A stretch of DNA of 64,000 bases from Alphaproteobacteria bacterium (lineage in GTDB: Bacteria; Pseudomonadota; Alphaproteobacteria; ATCC43930; CGMCC-115725), in the NCBI GenBank assembly GCA_028871055.1, contig JAGWON010000016.1, positions 1 to 64,000 of the forward strand, written 5' to 3'. A model generated the notes under the pieces. The model was given only the letters and a program-made list of their open reading frames with translations, made no database searches and was not told where the DNA came from. A program made the translations under genes and the position numbers. Position 1 is the first letter of the stretch, and each line of letters opens with the position of its first letter. Shown in pieces: positions 27,261 through 36,029 of the stretch.

Positions 27261-27340
27261 CGGCGATGAGTGGCGGCAGAAGCGCGAGTCTGTCAAGCAC
27301 GCCTGGTTGCGGTTGGAGAACGATCGCCGGCGGCGGCCCC

Positions 27341-27381
27341 GCCCTTCGAGACGACCGCTTCGCAGCCTCCTCAGGGTGAGG
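27341..27381. repeat. intergenic repeat element, single copy here
   Basis: GCCCTTCGAGACGACCGCTT followed by CGCAGCCTCCTCAGGGTGAGG matches from memory a dispersed intergenic element found in many alphaproteobacteria. Only one copy is in this window, so repeat status here rests on recall. It lies in the 183-bp divergent gap between the TerC-like gene and the MFS gene. Confidence 0.5.
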
Positions 27382-27443
27382 AAATCAAATACAATCGCCT
27401 GGCCGGGGTTGCGCCGCCACAGCGTGCCGATCACACTCGCGCC

Positions 27444-28595
27444 GTGCCGCTCGCGCTCCGCCTGTCACTGTTCTATGCCGGCTTCTTCCTGTCCGGCGGC
27501 ATCCTGCTTCCGTTCTGGCCGGTGTGGCTGTCGTCCCGCGGGCTTTCGGCCGCCGAGATCGGCGTCGTGCTGGCGATCGGCCAATGGGCGAAGGTCGCTG
27601 CTACGCCGATCACCGGCGGCGTCGCCGACCACAGCGGCGATCCGCGCCGCGTCATGCTGGTGCTCGCGGTGGTCGCGGTCGCCGGCTACGCGCTGTGCTA
27701 TCCGGCGCACGGCATCGCCGCGCTTGCGATCCTCAACGCGCTCACTGCCGCGAGTCTCGCGGCGCTGCTGCCGGTCGGCGATTCGCTGGCGATTACCGCG
27801 ACGCAACAAGGACACGTCGATTTCGGCCGCGTGCGAGTGTGGGGCACGATCGCGTTCATTGTCGCGACGCTACTCGGCGGCCGCATCCTCAGCGGCCGCG
27901 CGGCCGACGTGGTGCTCGATCTGGTGATCGCGCTGACCGCGCTCAACGTCGGCAGTTGCCTGCTGCTGCCGCGCAGCGCGACCCATCTCGGCGCCGGCGT
28001 CGCGCGCGGCAGCTGCTGGCGCCTCATGCTGACGCGCCGGCACTTGGTCTTTCTCGCCGCGACGACGCTGATCGCGGCGAGCCACAGCGTTTATTACGCC
28101 TTCGGCTCGCTGCGCTGGCAGGCGCAGGGCTTCTCCGACACCACCATCGCCTGGCTGTGGGCCGAGGGCGCCGCCGCCGAGGCGGTGTTCCTGTTCTGGG
28201 GCGCGACGGCGGTGGCGCGCTGCGGTCCGGCGCGGCTGATGGCGCTCGGCGCGGCGTCCGGCGTGGTGCGCTGGACCGTACTCGGCCTCACCGACGATTG
28301 GCGCCTGCTGGTGCTGGCCCAGCTGCTCCATGCCGGCACGATCGCGGCGGCCGGGCTGGGCGGGATACATTATCTCGGCCGCTCGATCCCGCCGGCGCAG
28401 GCCGCCACCGGCCAGGCGATCACCGCCGCGGTGGTCGGCGGCATCGGCTATGGCGTGTTCATGCCGCTGGCGGGCGCGCTCTATGGCGCCTATGGCGGGC
28501 TCGCCTATCTCGCGATGGCGGCGGTCTCGGCGGCGGCGACGGTCGCCGCCGTGGCGCTCGATCGCTTGATGGCGGTGGCACCCACCAATTCTTAA
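27444..28595 (+). CDS. major facilitator superfamily transporter (PPP-type)
   Basis: A 383-residue transporter with about 12 hydrophobic helices. The opening LRLSLFYAGFFLSGGILLPFWPVWLSSRGLSAAEIG (see FYAGFFLSGGILLPFWPVWL) and the loop VADHSGDPRR are typical of the MFS_1-like / phenylpropionate permease group. GTG 27444 is chosen because the conserved first helix starts there and the region before it is a repeat. Substrate unknown. It is followed 23 bp later by the GTPase gene on the same strand. Confidence 0.82.
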   Translation: MPLALRLSLFYAGFFLSGGILLPFWPVWLSSRGLSAAEIGVVLAIGQWAKVAATPITGGVADHSGDPRRVMLVLAVVAVAGYALCYPAHGIAALAILNALTAASLAALLPVGDSLAITATQQGHVDFGRVRVWGTIAFIVATLLGGRILSGRAADVVLDLVIALTALNVGSCLLLPRSATHLGAGVARGSCWRLMLTRRHLVFLAATTLIAASHSVYYAFGSLRWQAQGFSDTTIAWLWAEGAAAEAVFLFWGATAVARCGPARLMALGAASGVVRWTVLGLTDDWRLLVLAQLLHAGTIAAAGLGGIHYLGRSIPPAQAATGQAITAAVVGGIGYGVFMPLAGALYGAYGGLAYLAMAAVSAAATVAAVALDRLMAVAPTNS

Positions 28596-28618
28596 CGCCT
28601 GGTTGCCATGATTCGGGC

Positions 28619-29509
28619 ATGGCGGCAGGGCAGGGAAAACGATCGCCGATGCCACCGCGCTCGGGCGACGACGGTTTCGACATCCGGCGCATCCGGCCGC
28701 TGCTCGGCGGCGGCGGCGCCGCGCCGTTCACCTGGCCGAGCGACGAGCTGAGCTTCCTCGCCGAGGTCTTGCGCGCACAGCACGTGCCGCCGTCCCTGGT
28801 CGAGCGCCTGATCGCACACGCCGCGCCTGACCGCGCGCTCGCGCCCGCCGAGCGTCTCGAGCACGCGCTCGGTGCGCATTACCGCTTTCTGTCGCTCGAC
28901 GACGCCCTGCGCCTGCCGTCGCTGCTGATCGCGGGTCCGCCCGGCGCCGGCAAGACCGCGCTGGTGGCGAAGCTCGCGGCACGGCTCGATCCGCGCCGCG
29001 CCCTGGCGGTCAGCGCCGATGCCGCCAACGTCGCCGGGCTCGCGCAGCTCGAGGAGTACGTCAACGTCCTGGGCATGGCGCTGGCCGTGGCCGAGGACCC
29101 GGCGGCGCTGCGCGCCGCCGTCGGCGGCGCCGAGCGCCGCACCGTCATCGTCGACACGCCCGCCATCGTGCCGAACAACGCCGCGGGCGAGGATCGCCTG
29201 CGTGCGCTGAAGGCCGCCGCGGGCGGCGAGATCGTCCTGGCGCTGCCGGCCGATCTCGACGCCGCCGAGGCCAAAGCGCTCGGCGCCTGGGCCGGCGGCA
29301 TCGGCGCCACGCTGATGATCGCGACGCGGCTCGATCTGGTGCGGCGCGTCGGCGCCGTGCTGGCGGCAGCCGATGCCGGCGGGCTCGCGCATGTCGCGGC
29401 GAGCCTCTCGCCGCATTTCGCCTACGGCCTCAAGGGCCTGACGCCGGCGCTATTGGCGCGGCGCATCCTGAGCGGCGCGCTCGACACCGAGCGCTGGCAG
29501 CGCCGCTGA
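28619..29509 (+). CDS. FlhF/SRP54-like GTPase domain protein, orphan
   Basis: A 296-residue protein. An N-terminal helical region is followed by a P-loop GPPGAGKT at residues 106-113, a DTPAI motif near 181 (the DTAG-like switch) and a C-terminal segment resembling the end of SRP-type GTPases (AYGLKGLTPALLARRIL). The specificity motif reads TRLDLV where TKxD is usual, so the Lys is replaced. FlhF proteins place polar flagella, but no flagellar gene is in the window. The start ATG 28619 follows the MFS stop by 23 bp, so it may be co-transcribed. Confidence 0.72.
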   Translation: MAAGQGKRSPMPPRSGDDGFDIRRIRPLLGGGGAAPFTWPSDELSFLAEVLRAQHVPPSLVERLIAHAAPDRALAPAERLEHALGAHYRFLSLDDALRLPSLLIAGPPGAGKTALVAKLAARLDPRRALAVSADAANVAGLAQLEEYVNVLGMALAVAEDPAALRAAVGGAERRTVIVDTPAIVPNNAAGEDRLRALKAAAGGEIVLALPADLDAAEAKALGAWAGGIGATLMIATRLDLVRRVGAVLAAADAGGLAHVAASLSPHFAYGLKGLTPALLARRILSGALDTERWQRR

Positions 29510-29518
29510 CCGGCTCTC

Positions 29519-29998
29519 CTACCGGCGGTCGACCGCGCGTTGGTCGCCGCAGCTCCGGAACTCGCTCTTCTGCGTCGTTACCAGGTCGGCGACGAATTGG
29601 CGGAATTTGTTGCCAGCCAGCGTCTCGGCGGTTGCGAAATAGCTCGCCTTGAGGTCGCACAGGCTCGCGGTCGGGATGCTGCCCGCCACCCCCGCGACCT
29701 GGTTGGCGACGCGGGTCACGTATCGGTCCACCGTGTCCTCGGGATGCCGGTCGCCGGCGCTGCGGAAATGATCGATAAGCTCGCGGTGATAGGCATCGAG
29801 GGCGGCGAAATTGTGCTTGAGGAAGGCCGTGTAGACGTGCATCTGGCAGGTGTCGTTCAAGACCATCAGTTCGGTCATGTAACGCACCGCCTGCCAGGCC
29901 TCGAGCGCGTCGCTGCGAAAGCAACTTGGCGCGGCGATCGCCCCGTTCGCGGACAGGACGATTGCGGTTACGGTAGCCATCCCTCTCTTGAACCACAT
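29519..29998 (-). CDS. small exported protein of unknown function
   Basis: A 159-residue protein I do not recognise. Residues 1-23 are a signal peptide (MWFKRGMATVTAIVLSANGA, cut near AIAA). The mature part is helical with four cysteines (PSCF, DTCQ, LCDL, SCGD), which could form two disulfides in the periplasm. ATG 29998 or ATG 29980 could be the start; both keep the signal peptide. It converges with the GTPase gene and lies 29 bp downstream of the DedA gene on the same strand. Confidence 0.65.
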   Translation of the reverse strand: MWFKRGMATVTAIVLSANGAIAAPSCFRSDALEAWQAVRYMTELMVLNDTCQMHVYTAFLKHNFAALDAYHRELIDHFRSAGDRHPEDTVDRYVTRVANQVAGVAGSIPTASLCDLKASYFATAETLAGNKFRQFVADLVTTQKSEFRSCGDQRAVDRR

Positions 29999-30027
29999 TG
30001 CAGCACCCTCCACTGAAAAAACGGCGA

Positions 30028-30621
30028 CTACGAACGATGCGCGACCGCGGCGCGGCGACGGCGGCGGTGGAGGCGGTGCGCAAAATGCGCGCCGACCAGC
30101 ACCGCGGCGAAGCCCGCCAGCATGGCGAAGCCGAAATCGCGTGCGATTTCCCCCAGCATCTTCCGAAGCGCGTGGCCGCAGAGATAGCCCGCGCCGACGA
30201 AGACGGCCGCCCACAGTCCGGCGGCGGTGAAATTGAGAATCAGAAAGCGGCGCCAATCGATACCGCTGATGCCGAGCGCAAAGGACGAGAAATTGCGCAC
30301 GCCGTAGATGAAGCGGAAGCTCAGGATGAACCAGACGTCGAAGCGCTTGAGCCACGCCAGCGCGTTGTCGACGCGCTCGCGCCATTTCGGCTGCCGCGCC
30401 AGCACGCGCAGGCCGAAGCGCCGGCCGATCCAGAAATAGCACTGGTCGCCGGCGAAGCTGCCGAGCCAGGCGGCGACCAGGATGAACGGCGCGCTCAGCA
30501 GGCCCTGCGCCGCGGCGAAGGCCGCGAACAGGACAAAGGTCTCACCCTCGAAGAAGGTCCAGGCGAAGGTGATCGGATACGACCATGCGCCGTGTTCGGC
30601 GATGAAGTGCTGAACGTTCAT
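30028..30621 (-). CDS. DedA-family membrane protein
   Basis: A 197-residue integral membrane protein of the DedA/VTT family, proposed lipid scramblases or transporters. Typical elements are FFEGETFVLF near the N-terminus, GDQCYFWIGRRFG, and the FxxRFIYGVRNFSSFALG stretch (RFIYGVRNFSSF), followed by an arginine-rich tail. Four to five helices are visible. The ATG at 30621 (MNVQHFIAEHG) is the usual DedA start. Divergent from the MFS gene at 30824. Confidence 0.88.
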   Translation of the reverse strand: MNVQHFIAEHGAWSYPITFAWTFFEGETFVLFAAFAAAQGLLSAPFILVAAWLGSFAGDQCYFWIGRRFGLRVLARQPKWRERVDNALAWLKRFDVWFILSFRFIYGVRNFSSFALGISGIDWRRFLILNFTAAGLWAAVFVGAGYLCGHALRKMLGEIARDFGFAMLAGFAAVLVGAHFAHRLHRRRRRAAVAHRS

Positions 30622-30823
30622 GCCCGATGCGTTTCCTCCGGCCCCTTCCGAAGGGTCCGTCGATCAAAACATGCGGCGGACCAAAGGTCGAGGATAGATT
30701 AAGCCGCAGTCGTTAAAAAAGGGCGCGCCGCGCGCCATCGTGCTGCGGCGCCGCACGCGGGACGAGCGCCGCCACGCACCGCTTGGGAGGAGCGGGGCGG
30801 GCGTGTATTCTCTCGCCCCGGTC

Positions 30824-32029
30824 ATGACGGTCGAAACCGCACCCTCACTGCGTTCGCTTCGCACCCAGACCCTGGTCGGCGCGGTCAGCCTCGGCCACGG
30901 CGCCACGCACTGGGCGGTGGCGACGTTCTTCCTGCTGCTGCCGTCGATGAGTCGCGACCTGGGCCTCAGCTATACCCAGGCCGGGTTGCTGGCGACCGCG
31001 TATTACGTCGGCTCGATGATCTCGAATCTGCCGAGCGGCATCGTCGTCGACCTTACCGGCAAGCGGATCCGCTATCAGCTCCTCGCGCTGCTGCTCGGCA
31101 GCGCGTCGCTCGCCGCGCTCGGCACGACCAGCAGCTTCGCCGCGCTCTGGGCCTGCCTGGTGCTGCTGGGCGCGTCCAACATGCTGTGGCACCCGGCAGC
31201 GATCTCGTATCTTTCGATCCATCTGCCGCGCAATCGCGGCTATTCGATGGCGATCCATTCGCTCGGCGCCCATATCGGCGACGCCGCCGGGCCGCTCGCC
31301 GCCGGCTGGCTGCTGCTGAGCTTTTCGTGGCAGCGCACCGCGCAGATCAATGCGGTCATGGGCGTGATCTGCGCCGGGCTCATCGTCCTGGCGTGCGGCC
31401 GCGACGATCTGCGCTCGGCACCGCGGCAGCAGCCGCGCGCCGATTACTGGAGGGGCCTCGCCGTGCTGCTCAAGTCGCGGGCGCAGTGGAGCTTCTTCCT
31501 GATGTCGGGCTGCCGCACCATGACGCAAGCCGGGCTCCTGACGTTCTTGCCGCTGTTCCTGGCGAACGAGCTCCACATGAGCCCGGTGCTGATGGGCGTG
31601 GCGATGATGGTGTTGCAGCTCGGCGGCATGGTGGCGACGCCGATGGCGGGCGTGTTCTCGGACCGCATCGGCCGGCGGCCGATCGTGCTCGCCGGCATGT
31701 TCAGCACCACCGTCATCGTCGTGCTGATGACGTTCATCACCAGCCGCGCGGTCTATGTCGCCTGCATCTCGGTGCTGGGCTTCTTCCTCTATGCGATGCG
31801 GCCGGTAATCCAGGCCTGGCAGATGGACCGCTCGCCGCCCGAACACCTGGCCGCGATCACCAGCGCGCTGTTCACCGTCCAGGCCGTGCTGTCGGCGCTC
31901 GCGCCGGTCGTGGGCGGCTTCCTCGCCGACCGCTTCGGGCTGATCTCGGTGTTCTATTTCCTCGCGGCCTCGGTGCTCGCCGGCAATGTGCTGTGCTTCC
32001 TGGTGCCGAAGACCGAGCACGGCGACTGA
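30824..32029 (+). CDS. major facilitator superfamily transporter
   Basis: A 401-residue MFS protein with about 12 helices. The loop between helices 2 and 3 (SGIVVDLTGKRIRY) and the matching loop in the second half (AGVFSDRIGRRP) carry the MFS signature. SLGHGATHWAVATFFLLLP near the start recalls the fosmidomycin-resistance group. It ends 3 bp before a CoA-transferase gene and may export or import an acid handled by that enzyme; this is inference from position. The ATG at 30824 is chosen since residues upstream are not membrane-like. Confidence 0.86.
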   Translation: MTVETAPSLRSLRTQTLVGAVSLGHGATHWAVATFFLLLPSMSRDLGLSYTQAGLLATAYYVGSMISNLPSGIVVDLTGKRIRYQLLALLLGSASLAALGTTSSFAALWACLVLLGASNMLWHPAAISYLSIHLPRNRGYSMAIHSLGAHIGDAAGPLAAGWLLLSFSWQRTAQINAVMGVICAGLIVLACGRDDLRSAPRQQPRADYWRGLAVLLKSRAQWSFFLMSGCRTMTQAGLLTFLPLFLANELHMSPVLMGVAMMVLQLGGMVATPMAGVFSDRIGRRPIVLAGMFSTTVIVVLMTFITSRAVYVACISVLGFFLYAMRPVIQAWQMDRSPPEHLAAITSALFTVQAVLSALAPVVGGFLADRFGLISVFYFLAASVLAGNVLCFLVPKTEHGD

Positions 32030-32032
32030 CGC

Positions 32033-33205
32033 ATGAGCAAGCTGCCCCTTGCCCGGTTCAAGGTCGTCGATCTGTCGCGCGTGCGCGCCGGACCGACCTG
32101 TGTGCGCCAGCTCGCCGACTGGGGCGCCGACGTCATCAAGGTCGAGGATCCCAAGGGCGATGCCGGCCTCGGCGGCGACCGTGACGGCCCCGATTTCCAG
32201 AACATCCACCGCAACAAGCGCAGCATCACGCTCGACCTCAAGAAGCCGGAGGGCGTCGCGATCCTGAAGCGGCTCGTCGCGCAGGCGGACGTCGTGGTCG
32301 AGAACTTCCGTCCCGACGTCAAGTTCCGCCTCGGCGTCGACTACGACAGCCTCAAGGCGGTAAACAAGCGGCTGGTCTATGCCAGCATCTCGGGCTTCGG
32401 CCAGGACGGTCCCTATCGCGCGCGGCCGGGCGTCGACCAGATCGCGCAGGGCATGGGCGGGCTGATGTGGATCACCGGCGCGCCGGGCCAAGGGCCGATG
32501 CGCGTCGGCATTCCCGTCGCCGACCTCACCGCCGGCGTCTTCGCCGCCATGGGCATCCTCGTCGCGCTGCTGGAGCGCGAGGAATCGGGCGAGGGGCAAT
32601 ACGTCGAAACCTCGCTGCTGGCATCGCAGATCGCGATGCTCGATTTCCAGGCGGCGCGCTGGCTGATGAAAGGCGAGGTGCCCGGCCAGGCCGGCAACAA
32701 CCATCCGACCACCATCCCGACCGGCGTGTTTCCGACCCGGGACGGCTTCATCAACATCGCCACCGCCGGCGAGGAGCTGTGGCACCGGCTTGCCGACGCG
32801 CTCGGCAAGCCCGAGCTCAAGGCCGATCCCGCCTACGCGACCGGCGCCGCTCGTCGGCAGAATCGCGATAACCTCAACGCCGTCATCGCGGCGGTGACGG
32901 CCGGCAAGAGTTCGGCCGAATGGGTCGAGCTGCTGACCAAGGCCGGCGTGCCCTCGGGCCCGATCAACAAGATGAACGATGTCTTCGCTGATCCGCAGGT
33001 CAAGCACCTGCAGATGGCGCGCAAGGTGAAGCACGCGCGGCTCGGCGAAATCGAGCTGGTCGGTCAGGCGGTGAGCCTGTCGCGCACGCCGTGGGCGCTC
33101 AGGCGCGCGACGCCCGACCGCGGCGAGCACACCGAGGCGGTGCTGCGCGAGCTCGGCTACGCCGAGACCGACATCGCGCGCTTGAAGCAGGACGGTGTCG
33201 TGTGA
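32033..33205 (+). CDS. CaiB/BaiF family (class III) CoA-transferase
   Basis: A 390-residue class III CoA-transferase moving CoA between carboxylic acids. The N-terminus has the family stretch VVDLSRVRAGPTCVRQLADW, then GADVIKVEDPKGD. NKRSITLDLKKPEG, ENFRPDV and ISGFGQDGPYRARPGVDQIAQ follow. The Asp in GVDQ is the usual acyl-carrying position. It lies directly after the MFS gene, and its TGA overlaps the GTG of the crotonase gene, so the three form one operon likely handling an organic acid or acyl-CoA. Confidence 0.92.
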   Translation: MSKLPLARFKVVDLSRVRAGPTCVRQLADWGADVIKVEDPKGDAGLGGDRDGPDFQNIHRNKRSITLDLKKPEGVAILKRLVAQADVVVENFRPDVKFRLGVDYDSLKAVNKRLVYASISGFGQDGPYRARPGVDQIAQGMGGLMWITGAPGQGPMRVGIPVADLTAGVFAAMGILVALLEREESGEGQYVETSLLASQIAMLDFQAARWLMKGEVPGQAGNNHPTTIPTGVFPTRDGFINIATAGEELWHRLADALGKPELKADPAYATGAARRQNRDNLNAVIAAVTAGKSSAEWVELLTKAGVPSGPINKMNDVFADPQVKHLQMARKVKHARLGEIELVGQAVSLSRTPWALRRATPDRGEHTEAVLRELGYAETDIARLKQDGVV

Positions 33206-34008
33206 ACGCCGAGGGGCCGTCGCCGACTTCGCGCATCATCGCCGCGATCGAGGATGCCGTTGGCTGGATCGTCTTCAACAATCCCGCCAAGCGCAACGCC
33301 GTGTCGCTCGACATGTGGCGAGCGATTCCGGCAATCCTCGACCGCTTCGAGCGCGACGACGCGGTGCGGGTCGTGGCGCTCAAAGGCGCGGGCGGCAAGG
33401 CGTTCCTCTCCGGCGCCGACATTTCGGAGTTCGAAAAGGTCCGCGCCACGCCGGAGCAGGTCGAAACCTACAACCGGATCGCCGAGACGGCGGTGGCACG
33501 GCTCAACGACTGCCCCAAGCCGACGGTTGCCGTAATCGAGGGATTCTGCATGGGCGGCGGCGTCGGCGTCGCTCTCGCCTGCGATCTGCGCTTCGCGTCC
33601 GCCGGCTCGACGTTCGCGATTCCGGCGGCACGGCTGGGCTTGAGCTACCGTTGGAGCGATCTCAAGAAGCTCGTCGACCTGGTCGGTCCTGCCGCGGCGA
33701 AGGAGATCTTCTTCACCGCACGCTCGTTCACCGCGGCCGAGGCGGAGCGCATGGGGCTGATCAACCGCTACCTGCCCGACGGCGAGCTCGAGGCCTTTGC
33801 GCGCGACACCTGCGCCCGCATCGCCGAGAACGCGCCGCTCACGATCGCGGCGACCAAGGGCGTGGTCGCCGAGCTGTCGAAACCGGCCCATGCGATCGAC
33901 AAGGCGCACTGCGAGGCGCTGGTGAAGGCGTGCTACGCCAGCGCCGATTACGCCGAAGGTCGCCGCGCCTTCATGGAAAAGCGCAAGCCGCGGTTCAAGG
34001 GGAAGTGA
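33202..34008 (+). CDS. crotonase-fold protein (enoyl-CoA hydratase/isomerase family) without the hydratase glutamates
   Basis: A 268-residue crotonase-superfamily member. The CoA oxyanion-hole loops are FLSGADISEF and GFCMGGGVGVALACD. In enoyl-CoA hydratases a Glu sits in GGxxEL and another in the PE.LG stretch. Here these read GGGVGV and IPAARLG, so both are missing and a plain hydration reaction is unlikely; isomerase, hydrolase or decarboxylase activity is possible. GTG 33202 is chosen because it overlaps the CoA-transferase stop (GTGA). Confidence 0.86.
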   Translation: MNAEGPSPTSRIIAAIEDAVGWIVFNNPAKRNAVSLDMWRAIPAILDRFERDDAVRVVALKGAGGKAFLSGADISEFEKVRATPEQVETYNRIAETAVARLNDCPKPTVAVIEGFCMGGGVGVALACDLRFASAGSTFAIPAARLGLSYRWSDLKKLVDLVGPAAAKEIFFTARSFTAAEAERMGLINRYLPDGELEAFARDTCARIAENAPLTIAATKGVVAELSKPAHAIDKAHCEALVKACYASADYAEGRRAFMEKRKPRFKGK

Positions 34009-34034
34009 ACGCGGGAGCGATGAACCGAGCATAT

Positions 34035-34086
34035 CCCCCTCACCCTTCCCTCTCCCCGCTTTGGGGGAGAGGGAAGGGTGAGGGGG
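34035..34086. repeat. perfect 23-bp hairpin between convergent genes
   Basis: Left arm 34035-34057, loop GCTTTG at 34058-34063, right arm 34064-34086. The arms are exact complements (C-rich left, G-rich right, ending GGGTGAGGGGG). It belongs to the C-rich/G-rich repeat family also at 17297, 43931 and 55924. It lies between the crotonase gene and msrA, so it could end transcription from both sides. Confidence 0.85.
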
Positions 34087-34107
34087 CGATGCACTGGTAT
34101 GTAATTG

Positions 34108-34758
34108 CTATGCCGCCGTTAGTCCGACAGGGCACGCAACGCCGGTGCCGCCGAGGCCGCAATAGCCGCCGGGATTCTTCGCCAGGTATTGCTGGTGATA
34201 ATCCTCGGCGTAATAGAACTCGTCGGCCGGTTTGATCTCGGTCGTGATCGTGCCGCGCCCGGCCTTCGCCAGCGCCTTGGCGTAAGCGTCGCGCGACGCC
34301 TCGGCGGCCTTCTGTTGCGAAGGATTCGTCCAATAGATCGCCGAGCGGTATTGCGTGCCGACGTCATTGCCCTGGCGCATGCCCTGGGTCGGGTCGTGGC
34401 TTTCCCAGAACGCCTTGAGCAGGCTCTCGTAGGAGATTTTCTTCGGGTCATAGGCCACCAGCACCACTTCGGTATGGCCGGTGCGGCCGGAACAGACTTC
34501 CTCGTAGGTGGAATTGGGCGTCGTACCGCCGGCATAGCCGACCGCCGTGGCATAGACGCCGTCGAGCTGCCAGAAGGCGCGCTCGGCGCCCCAGAAGCAG
34601 CCGAGGCCGAACTGCGCGGTCTCGATGCCGGCGGGGAAGGGCGGCACGATGCCGCGGCCGCTGACGTAATGGATCTCGGGCACGCGCATCTTCGCCGCGC
34701 GGCCGGGCAGCGCCTCGCCTGGCGCGGGCATTTCGGTCTTCTTGCGGGCCATCCACAT
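34108..34758 (-). CDS. msrA: peptide methionine sulfoxide reductase A
   Basis: A 216-residue repair enzyme that reduces methionine-S-sulfoxide in proteins. The catalytic Cys is in [36 protein letters not shown] (see [18 protein letters not shown]) is the standard substrate region, [23 protein letters not shown] continues it (see [19 protein letters not shown]), and the resolving cysteines are likely in [13 protein letters not shown] at the end. The N-terminal 45 residues form the usual extension of bacterial MsrA. ATG 34758 or 34752 could be the start. No signal peptide, so cytoplasmic. Confidence 0.95.
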   Translation of the reverse strand: MWMARKKTEMPAPGEALPGRAAKMRVPEIHYVSGRGIVPPFPAGIETAQFGLGCFWGAERAFWQLDGVYATAVGYAGGTTPNSTYEEVCSGRTGHTEVVLVAYDPKKISYESLLKAFWESHDPTQGMRQGNDVGTQYRSAIYWTNPSQQKAAEASRDAYAKALAKAGRGTITTEIKPADEFYYAEDYHQQYLAKNPGGYCGLGGTGVACPVGLTAA

Positions 34759-34863
34759 GCGCGCTCTCCTTTTCGCTTGTTGCCGGGGGCGGGCAGGAGA
34801 GAATCTGGGCCCGCGGGCGCACGAAGGCAACAGGCGCTCACGCAGGCTTGAAGGGGCGCGAGC

Positions 34864-35733
34864 ATGGCCGGACCGACGGTGGTGATCGTTGCGATGGGCG
34901 AGATGGGCGCGGGCCTGGCGGCACGGCTGACGGCGCGCGGCGCGCGTGTGCGCACGTCGTTGGCCGGGCGCAGCGCGGCGAGCGCGGCCCGTGCCAAGGC
35001 GGCGGGAGTCGAGGCGATGGACAGCGACCGCGATCTCCTCGACGGCGCCGATTTCGTGCTGTCGGTGGTGCCGCCGGGCGAGGCGCGCGCGCTGGCGAAG
35101 CGTCTGGCGCCGGCGCTCCAGGCGGTGGCGCGCAAGCCGGCCTATGTCGATTGCAACGCGGTGAGCCCCAAGACCGCGCGCGAGGTCGCCGAGATCGTGG
35201 CGCCGACGGGCGCGCCCTTCGCCGATGGCGGCATCGTCGGCGGTCCGCCCAAGGGCGACGATGCCGGGCCGCGCATCTACGTCTCCGGTCCGGCGGCCGA
35301 AGCGGTGACGGCGCTGCGCGCCAACGGCCTCGATGTCCGCGTGGTGCCGGGCGAGCTGAGCGCCGCCTCGGCGCTGAAATTGAGCTACGCCTCGCTCACC
35401 AAGGGGCTGGTGGCGCTCGGTGTCGACATGATCCTGAGCGCGCGGCGCGCCGGCGTCGACGATGCGCTGATGAAGGAGCTGGCGGCGAGCCAGCCGCAGG
35501 TCCTGGCTTGGCTCGCGCGCCAAGTGCCGCGCATGTATCCCAAGGCCTATCGCTGGGTCGCCGAGATGCAGGAGATCGCGCAGTACTACGAGGACATGCC
35601 CGACGACGGCGGTATCCACGAGAGCGCCGCGCGGATGTACGAGCAGCTCGCCGAAGCGGCGCAGCATCGCGGCGAGCGCGGCAATCCGATCGGTGCGCTC
35701 GACGCCTTCCTCGCCAAGCGCAATCCGGGGTAA
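34864..35733 (+). CDS. NAD(P)-binding 6-phosphogluconate-dehydrogenase-like protein
   Basis: A 289-residue beta-hydroxyacid-dehydrogenase-like protein. The N-terminal Rossmann segment [17 protein letters not shown] is a variant of GxGxMG (AMGEMG). [13 protein letters not shown] follows near residue 120, and a helical C-terminal domain contains [15 protein letters not shown], with Lys at the position of the catalytic lysine. This fits the group with a DUF1932-like C-terminal domain. The substrate is unknown. It is monocistronic, divergent from msrA. Confidence 0.8.
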   Translation: MAGPTVVIVAMGEMGAGLAARLTARGARVRTSLAGRSAASAARAKAAGVEAMDSDRDLLDGADFVLSVVPPGEARALAKRLAPALQAVARKPAYVDCNAVSPKTAREVAEIVAPTGAPFADGGIVGGPPKGDDAGPRIYVSGPAAEAVTALRANGLDVRVVPGELSAASALKLSYASLTKGLVALGVDMILSARRAGVDDALMKELAASQPQVLAWLARQVPRMYPKAYRWVAEMQEIAQYYEDMPDDGGIHESAARMYEQLAEAAQHRGERGNPIGALDAFLAKRNPG

Positions 35734-36029
35734 TCGCTTCGCGAACCTTGGCGCCCCACTCAATTCTCGTCGGAGCGGGTGGCGGCGCAAAAAAAGCTCC
35801 TCGGCTGGCCAAAGAGTCGTTTAGATTCCCGGGTCTTGGTGCGAAACCCCGCGCGCGAGGGGCTAGTCCGGCGCAATCTTGCGGCCTAGCCTCGGTTGCA
35901 CGCCAAGCACGTGCAACGGGGGCGGACCGCAGGGCAGAGGATTAACGCGGCGATTATGCCGACCGGTTTTTTTGAGTGGCGGCGGGAGCAAGGCCGGCGC
36001 TAAGCAACGAACGAATGGGGAGGTCGAAA
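35734..36029. other. 296-bp gap before the cyclase gene
   Basis: No gene or clear RNA seen. A possible promoter for the 36-38 kb operon would lie here, but I see no convincing -35/-10 pair. The last 15 bases include a GGGGAGG ribosome binding site for the cyclase gene. Confidence 0.4.

Noticed and set aside
24981-27269. 762-residue plus-strand frame overlapping the ABC exporter
   Set aside because: Out of frame with the exporter, whose domains are complete, and also antisense to the TerC-like gene; Arg-rich shadow.
30845-33130. 761-residue minus-strand reading frame across the MFS and CoA-transferase genes
   Set aside because: It runs opposite two well-supported genes and is a low-complexity Arg/His/Asp-rich shadow of their third-position GC.
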